NCBI RefSeq assembly: GCF_016595235.1
Contig: NZ_JAENHL010000007.1
Coordinates: 843,834-907,833, forward strand
Source: Taklimakanibacter albus
Lineage (GTDB): Bacteria > Pseudomonadota > Alphaproteobacteria > Rhizobiales > Aestuariivirgaceae
Length of the DNA: 64,000 bases
Direction of reading: 5' to 3'
The translations under genes were made by a program, and so were the position numbers. Within the stretch, counting starts at the first letter, position 1; each line of letters starts with the position of its first letter. The notes under the pieces were generated by a model, which made no database searches, was not told where the DNA came from, and saw only the letters and a list, made by a program, of their open reading frames with translations. Shown in pieces: positions 60,195-64,000 of the stretch.

Positions 60195-60219
60195 GCACCC
60201 GGAACGTGTTTCCGGGTGC
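60195..60219 (-). promoter_or_regulatory. Hairpin in the rpmJ leader
   Basis: GCACCCGGAA (60195-60204) / TTCCGGGTGC (60210-60219), a perfect 10-bp stem with 5-base loop, 20 bases before the rpmJ start on the minus strand. The T-run lies on the other strand, so it could also be a terminator for rightward transcription. Confidence 0.45.
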
Positions 60220-60310
60220 CTCTTTTCGAGGCGGGACCATAGTGATATGGACCTGACCTGTCAATTCCGCCCTTGCGCTTTCCCGCCCGGTTCAGACGGT
60301 CCAACTCACG

Positions 60311-60520
60311 ATGTTCACGACGAATTTCATTATCACGGTCCTGGTTCTCCTGGCCGCCCTGGCGGTTGTCGCCCGAATGGTCATCATCGAGAAGCGCCCG
60401 CGCACCAGCATCAACCCGCGCCTGATCCCGACGACGCCGGTCATCGTCATCGGAGGCTTCATCGCCTTCCTCGCCTTGATCCACCTGATCAATCTCGCCG
60501 GTGTCCATACCGGGCGCTGA
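60311..60520 (+). CDS. Small two-helix membrane protein
   Basis: 69 residues: hydrophobic segments [20 protein letters not shown] (~6-25) and [18 protein letters not shown] (~43-60), joined by a basic loop. No strong ribosome-binding site. Function unknown. Confidence 0.6.
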   Translation: MFTTNFIITVLVLLAALAVVARMVIIEKRPRTSINPRLIPTTPVIVIGGFIAFLALIHLINLAGVHTGR

Positions 60521-60583
60521 ATGGCAAAAGGCGCCCGCATCTTGCGACGCGGACGCCCCGTTCAGATCAAGCAGCCGGTATTA

Positions 60584-60641
60584 GAGCCCTTCCCGTTTTG
60601 ATCGAATCGTTCCGATTCGATCAAAACGGGTAAAAGGGCTC
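60584..60641. repeat. Nested palindromic element
   Basis: GAGCCCTT (60584-60591) / AAGGGCTC (60634-60641) encloses a perfect 18-bp inverted repeat beginning CCCGTTTTGATCG (60592-60609 with 60613-60630, 3-base loop). Rhizobial intergenic repeat type. Confidence 0.8.
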
Positions 60642-60657
60642 GAAAACATATAATCTG

Positions 60658-60705
60658 GAGCGCTTCCTTATCGCCAAAGTCGAGCAACTTTGGCGGCAAG
60701 CGCTC
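60658..60705. repeat. Nested palindromic element adjoining the hsp20 stop
   Basis: GAGCGCTT (60658-60665) / AAGCGCTC (60698-60705) encloses GCCAAAGT (60673-60680) / ACTTTGGC (60687-60694). It runs directly into the minus-strand stop codon of hsp20 (60705-60707), as other elements do at 14435 and 49051. Confidence 0.75.
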
Positions 60706-61157
60706 TAGGCGGCTTTCTTGTTCTCGATCACCTTGGGCTCGTTCCTGCCCGTGATGGCGATGGTGCGCGGCTTCATGGCTTCCGGAATCTCACGCTTGAG
60801 AGCGATATGGAGGAGGCCATTGTCGAGCTCGGCGCCGACGACCTGTACAAAGTCGGCGAGCTGGAAGCGGCGCTCGAAAGCGCGCTGGGCGATGCCCTGA
60901 TGCAGGAACTCGCTCTTGGTTTCGCTCTTCTCGGCCTTCTTGCCGGAGACGCTGAGCGTGTTCTGCTTCACTTCGATCGTGATGTCGTTCTGACCGAAAC
61001 CGGCGACCGCCATGGTCACGCGATATTCGTCCTCGCTGACGCGCTCGATATTATAGGGCGGATAGGCCGGAACCTCGAAGCTCCCGGCATTGTCGAGAAG
61101 CTGGCCCAGGCGGTCAAAGCCGACAGTCGAACGATAAAGGGGGGAAAGGTCAAACAT
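60705..61157 (-). CDS. Small heat shock protein, Hsp20/IbpA family
   Basis: 150 residues with an alpha-crystallin domain (YNIERVSEDEYRVTMAVAGF to NGLLHIALKREIPE), including FERRFQLADFVQVVGA. N-terminal MFDLSPLYRSTVGFDRLGQLLDN is IbpA-like. ATP-independent chaperone that holds unfolding proteins. ATG 61157 with AAGGAG; the leader looks like a ROSE thermometer and the promoter like RpoH. Confidence 0.93.
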   Translation of the reverse strand: MFDLSPLYRSTVGFDRLGQLLDNAGSFEVPAYPPYNIERVSEDEYRVTMAVAGFGQNDITIEVKQNTLSVSGKKAEKSETKSEFLHQGIAQRAFERRFQLADFVQVVGAELDNGLLHIALKREIPEAMKPRTIAITGRNEPKVIENKKAA

Positions 61158-61251
61158 GTGCACATTCTCCTTGAGCAAGGTGCAGTGGGGTGAGCCCGTC
61201 TTCATTGACCGGGCCGTTCAATTTGCGAACCCGCCGGGGCGGCGCTCGCAT
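61158..61251 (-). promoter_or_regulatory. ROSE-like RNA thermometer in the hsp20 leader
   Basis: The ~93-base leader folds into three hairpins: 61225-61249 (GCGA..TCGC with inner CGCCG/CGGCG), 61194-61214 (GCCCG/CGGGC) and 61169-61180 (CCTTG-CT-CAAGG on the minus strand). In the third, TTGCT pairs next to the AAGGAG ribosome-binding site, the known layout of ROSE elements of rhizobial small heat shock genes that melt on heating. Confidence 0.6.
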
Positions 61252-61257
61252 CAACTC

Positions 61258-61285
61258 AAATAATTTCTGTCCGGGGATTTTCAAG
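61258..61285 (-). promoter_or_regulatory. RpoH (sigma-32) type heat-shock promoter
   Basis: Minus-strand CTTG (61285-61282), 17 bases, ATTATTT (61264-61258), matching six of seven positions of CYTATNT. Start predicted near 61251. Confidence 0.55.
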
Positions 61286-61458
61286 GGCGCGCGGGGGATT
61301 TGATTTTCCCTATATATTACAGCCGCTTAATTCAGAATCTTTGGCGCGAAAAATGAATGACGAATGAACGGTCCCTTCGATCCCCATTCAGTTACAAAGC
61401 CGTAATCTCCTGCCCATCGATGGCGAGGCCATCACTGAAGAAGGTCAAGGAGACAACA

Positions 61459-61827
61459 ATGTTTACGAAGTTTCTCGTTGCCGCTGCCGCTCTGACCGCT
61501 GCTGCCGTTGCCACGGCGCCGGCCCAGGCGAAGACCAATATCGATGTGAATGTCGGCTTGGGCTTTGGCGGCGGCTACGGTGGCGGTTATGGCTATGGCG
61601 ACGGCTACTATGGCGGCGGCTACGGCTACTACCCGGTCTATGGCGGCGGCTATGGCGGCATCAGCTGCATGAAGGCCAGGAAGATCGTGCAGAACCACGG
61701 CTTCTACAAGGTCAAGGCCGTCGATTGCAGCGGCAAGCACATGCGCTTCAACGCGAAGCAGTCCGGCGACTGGTATCGCGTGAAGGTCAACCGTTGGGGC
61801 AACATCGTCGATGTCGACCCCCTCTAA
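61459..61827 (+). CDS. Secreted Gly/Tyr-rich protein, C-x19-C family member A
   Basis: 122 residues. Signal peptide (FLVAAAALTAAAVATAPAQA), then a Gly/Tyr-rich low-complexity stretch (~30-65), then the shared C-terminal domain: ISCMKARKIVQNHGFYKVKA, VDCSGKHMRF, and WGNIVDVDPL. The two cysteines are 19 residues apart, and a disulfide is likely outside the membrane. AAGGAG precedes ATG 61459. Unknown function. Confidence 0.82.
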   Translation: MFTKFLVAAAALTAAAVATAPAQAKTNIDVNVGLGFGGGYGGGYGYGDGYYGGGYGYYPVYGGGYGGISCMKARKIVQNHGFYKVKAVDCSGKHMRFNAKQSGDWYRVKVNRWGNIVDVDPL

Positions 61828-61848
61828 GAGTTCCCATAGGCTTTATGG

Positions 61849-61873
61849 AAAGAGCGCCCCCGGGCGCTCTTTT
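61849..61873 (+). terminator. Rho-independent terminator
   Basis: 11-bp stem AAAGAGCGCCC / GGGCGCTCTTT around CC, with further T. Ends gene A. Confidence 0.92.
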
Positions 61874-61967
61874 CGTTTGGGGAATGAACCCCGAGTGAAT
61901 ATCTCCTTGTGAGGATATTCAGGCGCATTCTGCGATGCTTGTGATCAACCGGACACAAGGAGCCATC

Positions 61968-62342
61968 ATGACGGTCAAGTTGCGCTACGCCCTTCCCTTT
62001 CTCGCTCTCGCTTTGCCGCTCGCAACGGCTCCCGCCAGCGCGCAGTCCGATCCGCCGAAGGACAAGCCGGGCTATGAATGGCCCTCGCATTACGACTTTT
62101 ACGTCCCCTATGGCACCAAGGGCGGTGGCCCGGCCTATGCCAAGCCCGCCTATAAGGGCGTCAATCTGACCTTGAGCTGCCGTGAGGCTGTAGGCCTTCT
62201 CAAACTGAAGGGGTATGAGGACATCGAGGAGCTGAGTTGTTCGGGATCGTCCTATCGTTTCAGCGCCAAACGCGACGGCGGACGGCTTGAAATCGAGCTC
62301 GACCCGCGCACCGGCGATGTTCTCAAACGCCATCGGTTGTAG
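61968..62342 (+). CDS. Secreted protein, C-x19-C family member B
   Basis: 124 residues. Signal peptide (ALPFLALALPLATAPASA), a Pro/Tyr-containing linker, then the shared domain: LSCREAVGLLKLKGYEDIEE, LSCSGSSYRFSAKRDGGR, ending with RTGDVLKRHRL. Strong AAGGAG before ATG 61968. Lacks the Gly-rich stretch of A and C. Confidence 0.82.
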   Translation: MTVKLRYALPFLALALPLATAPASAQSDPPKDKPGYEWPSHYDFYVPYGTKGGGPAYAKPAYKGVNLTLSCREAVGLLKLKGYEDIEELSCSGSSYRFSAKRDGGRLEIELDPRTGDVLKRHRL

Positions 62343-62380
62343 GTCGAAAGTCCGATACGACTGTAATGGATCGCTTTTCC

Positions 62381-62404
62381 GGGGCCCCGACAAGGGGCCC
62401 CTTT
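62381..62404 (+). terminator. Rho-independent terminator
   Basis: GGGGCCCC (62381-62388) and GGGGCCCC (62394-62401), each self-complementary, pair across a GACAA loop; TTT follows. Ends gene B. Confidence 0.85.
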
Positions 62405-62524
62405 GCTATTACAGAGTGTTACAAACCACGGCGGAAAGGCGCCATGTCCGCCGCATTTTCTTCACGATCCTCACGCAACGTGCCCTCGTTGCACGAGAGG
62501 GTGCAGCTGAGGAGTACTGGGGTT

Positions 62525-62908
62525 ATGCTCAAGAAATTGATTACCGCCGGAGTGGTGTCTCTTGGCGTGATGGGATTCGGCGCGGCGGGTCAGGCCGTGG
62601 CCGGCACCGATATCGATATCGGAATTGGCGTTGGTGGCGGCGGCGGATATTACCAGCCTGGTCCGTCTTATGGTCGTGGCCGCATCAGTTGCCGCCAGGG
62701 TGCGCGGATTGCCGCCTCGGCGGGCTATCGCCGGGTGCGTCCGGTGGACTGCAGCGGCAGCGAGTATGTGTATCACGGCTTGCGTCGTGGCGATCTGTAC
62801 CGCATTCAGATTCGCTCGCGCTCCGGCCAGATCAAGGATGTCGACCGGATCCGCAGAGGCGGCGGCGGCTGGGGCGGCGGTTACGATGACGACTACGACG
62901 ACTATTGA
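62525..62908 (+). CDS. Secreted Gly-rich protein, C-x19-C family member C
   Basis: 127 residues. Signal peptide (LITAGVVSLGVMGFGAAGQ), Gly-rich linker, shared domain (ISCRQGARIAASAGYRRVRP, VDCSGSEYVY, SGQIKDVDRI) and a tail of Gly and Asp/Tyr (GGGWGGGYDDDYDDY). GAGGAG before ATG 62525. Confidence 0.82.
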   Translation: MLKKLITAGVVSLGVMGFGAAGQAVAGTDIDIGIGVGGGGGYYQPGPSYGRGRISCRQGARIAASAGYRRVRPVDCSGSEYVYHGLRRGDLYRIQIRSRSGQIKDVDRIRRGGGGWGGGYDDDYDDY

Positions 62909-62921
62909 GAGTGAGATCCAT

Positions 62922-62943
62922 GGGGGAGCGCAAACGCTCCCCC
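62922..62943 (+). terminator. Hairpin between genes C and D
   Basis: GGGGGAGCG (62922-62930) / CGCTCCCCC (62935-62943), loop CAAA. No T-run, so it may weaken rather than stop transcription into gene D. Confidence 0.6.
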
Positions 62944-62967
62944 TCCGACAAAAGAAGGTTTGAGATC

Positions 62968-63504
62968 ATGCTGACCAAGCTTGGACTTGTAGCGACTGCC
63001 CTGGTGTGCGGGACGATCGCTTTCGCGGGCGCCGCGGATGCCGGATCGAAGCTGAAGTTCAGATATTACACCCAAGATCCGGACTATGATTACTACTACG
63101 GCCCCGAATACATTCCGGAGCCGCGCTACTATCGCTACTTCCGTCGCGATCGTCCCGCTTATCTCTATGAAGATCAGGATGATTACGACGATTACGCTTA
63201 CGAGCCGGACTATTACGAGCCCGAATATATCCCGCCGCGCAAGCGCAAGGTCTATGCGAAGCCGCAGTTCCAGGAACGGCCGCAGACCCCGCGCAAGCAG
63301 CAGCAGGCCACCAGGAAGAAGCCGACCTCGATCACCTGCGCCAAGGCCGGCGAGATCGTTTCCGGCTATGGCTTCAAGAGTGTCAAGCAGGTGACCTGCA
63401 AAGGCCAGGTCTACGCCTTCAACGCGACGCGCGACGGCAAGCCCTTCTCCGTCAAGCTCAACTCGTCCTCTGGCCAGTTGACCGACGTCAAGCTGCTCAA
63501 ATAG
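62968..63504 (+). CDS. Secreted Tyr/Asp-rich protein, C-x19-C family member D
   Basis: 178 residues. Signal peptide (LGLVATALVCGTIAFAGAAD), a long Tyr/Asp/Pro-rich segment (~28-110) and a Lys/Arg/Gln-rich linker, then the shared domain (ITCAKAGEIVSGYGFKSVKQ, VTCKGQVYAFNATRDGK, SSGQLTDVKLLK). Longest of the four. GAAGG before ATG 62968. Confidence 0.82.
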   Translation: MLTKLGLVATALVCGTIAFAGAADAGSKLKFRYYTQDPDYDYYYGPEYIPEPRYYRYFRRDRPAYLYEDQDDYDDYAYEPDYYEPEYIPPRKRKVYAKPQFQERPQTPRKQQQATRKKPTSITCAKAGEIVSGYGFKSVKQVTCKGQVYAFNATRDGKPFSVKLNSSSGQLTDVKLLK

Positions 63505-63515
63505 CTTCACCGGCA

Positions 63516-63547
63516 AGGCGGGAAACAGGGTGAAACTCTGTTTCTTG
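63516..63547 (+). terminator. Hairpin after gene D
   Basis: GAAACAG (63522-63528) / CTGTTTC (63538-63544) inside an outer GGCAA/TTGCC pairing; two T follow. Likely terminator of gene D. Confidence 0.55.
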
Positions 63548-63581
63548 CCGGCCGGACCGGCCTCCTGTAAGCGCTAGGCCC

Positions 63582-64000
63582 GTGGATCTGCACCCGCCCT
63601 TGATTCCGCTGACTCCCCTGCCCGGCAATGGCTTGCCGGAAGGCCTCGTCGCCACATTGGTGACGGCCAAGGACGGGCGCAAGCTGCGCGCCGCCTATGC
63701 GGTTCCCAATTCGCCGAAGGGCACGGTCGTCCTGGTCTGCGGCCGCGGCGATTTCATCGAGCGCTGGTTCGAGACGATCGCCGACTTCGTCCGCCGCGGC
63801 TTCGCCGTCGCCACCTTCGATTTCCGTGGCCAGGGCGGATCGGAGCGCGCCTATGAGGACCGTTATCGCGATGGCCTCAAGACCTTCTCCGAATATGACG
63901 ACGATTTCACCTCCTTCATGATGCAGGTCGTCCTGCCGGATTGCCCGCCGCCCTTCTACGCGATCGGGCATTCGACCGGCGGCCTCGTCCTGCTGCGCGC
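63582..64000 (+). CDS. Alpha/beta hydrolase (lysophospholipase-like), 3' truncated by window edge
   Basis: Open frame from GTG 63582 to the window end, 139 codons seen. Typical hydrolase motifs: an oxyanion region VVLVCGRGDFIERWFE, FDFRGQGGSERAY, and the nucleophile elbow GHSTGG near the cut. This equals PldB-type lysophospholipases or monoacylglycerol lipases. The start has no strong ribosome-binding site; nearby TTG is an alternative. Confidence 0.82.
   Translation, partial: MDLHPPLIPLTPLPGNGLPEGLVATLVTAKDGRKLRAAYAVPNSPKGTVVLVCGRGDFIERWFETIADFVRRGFAVATFDFRGQGGSERAYEDRYRDGLKTFSEYDDDFTSFMMQVVLPDCPPPFYAIGHSTGGLVLLR

Overview
The window reads as chromosomal DNA of an alphaproteobacterium of the order Hyphomicrobiales (Rhizobiales). 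Reasons: high GC, gene families restricted to or typical of that group (DUF1013/TrcR, DUF1465/RcdA, DUF2312/GapR, DUF1192, DUF1244, DUF1036, aa3-type CoxIV, split pntAA/pntAB/pntB), zinc-free bL31 and bL36, GGAAC-type general-stress promoters, TTAA-N7-TTAA CtrA boxes, and several intergenic palindromic repeats of rhizobial type. No rRNA, tRNA, CRISPR, insertion sequence or prophage was seen. Both ends cut a gene (transketolase on the left, an alpha/beta hydrolase on the right).

Layout. 1-7 kb: central carbon and purine genes (tkt-pgk-fba without gap, purE-purK, rpsU). 7-16.4 kb: suhB, a propionyl-CoA synthetase, cupins, a secreted metzincin, an MFS transporter, two SDR enzymes, GNAT, an AraC regulator and a secreted VRDHR-repeat protein. 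16.7-20.5 kb: an SDR-like protein, TrcR, a quinone oxidoreductase, DUF1192, a candidate small RNA and RcdA behind a perfect CtrA box. 20.5-28 kb: small enzymes, rpmE, an ABC exporter, a MotA/MotB-like pair and a broken DUF2927 gene. 28-33 kb: a leftward operon CoxIV-pntAA-pntAB-X1-X2-pntB-PhyH, where X1 and X2 are tandem secreted paralogues of unknown function inside the transhydrogenase operon. 33-45 kb: a secreted TPR-CHAT protease, an ABC1 kinase, oligoendopeptidase F, a sigma-54 response regulator, an L,D-transpeptidase and a DUF882/M15 peptidase behind a second perfect CtrA box. 45-51 kb: a two-gene small-protein unit, GapR, DUF1244, N-formylglutamate amidohydrolase, DUF1036, pyk and a parallel beta-helix protein.

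51-59.3 kb is the accessory-looking part: many small hydrophilic or membrane proteins, KatE and an EF-hand protein. Matches to the EcfG (general stress response) promoter GGAAC-N16/17-(C)GTT recur at several starts. One perfect match on the minus strand lies just before a short stretch ending in a strong terminator, which predicts a stress-induced small RNA of about 60 nt near 58.95-59.01 kb. 59.3-64 kb: a TPR protein, rpmJ, hsp20 with a heat-shock promoter and a ROSE-like RNA thermometer, and then four consecutive genes for secreted proteins that share one C-terminal domain with an invariant C-x19-C spacing.

Taken together, ordinary housekeeping genes are interleaved with cell-cycle regulators (TrcR, RcdA, GapR, two CtrA boxes), cell-envelope enzymes and a general-stress cluster. 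The best candidates for undescribed biology are the C-x19-C secreted family, the X1/X2 pair inside the pnt operon and the predicted stress small RNA.
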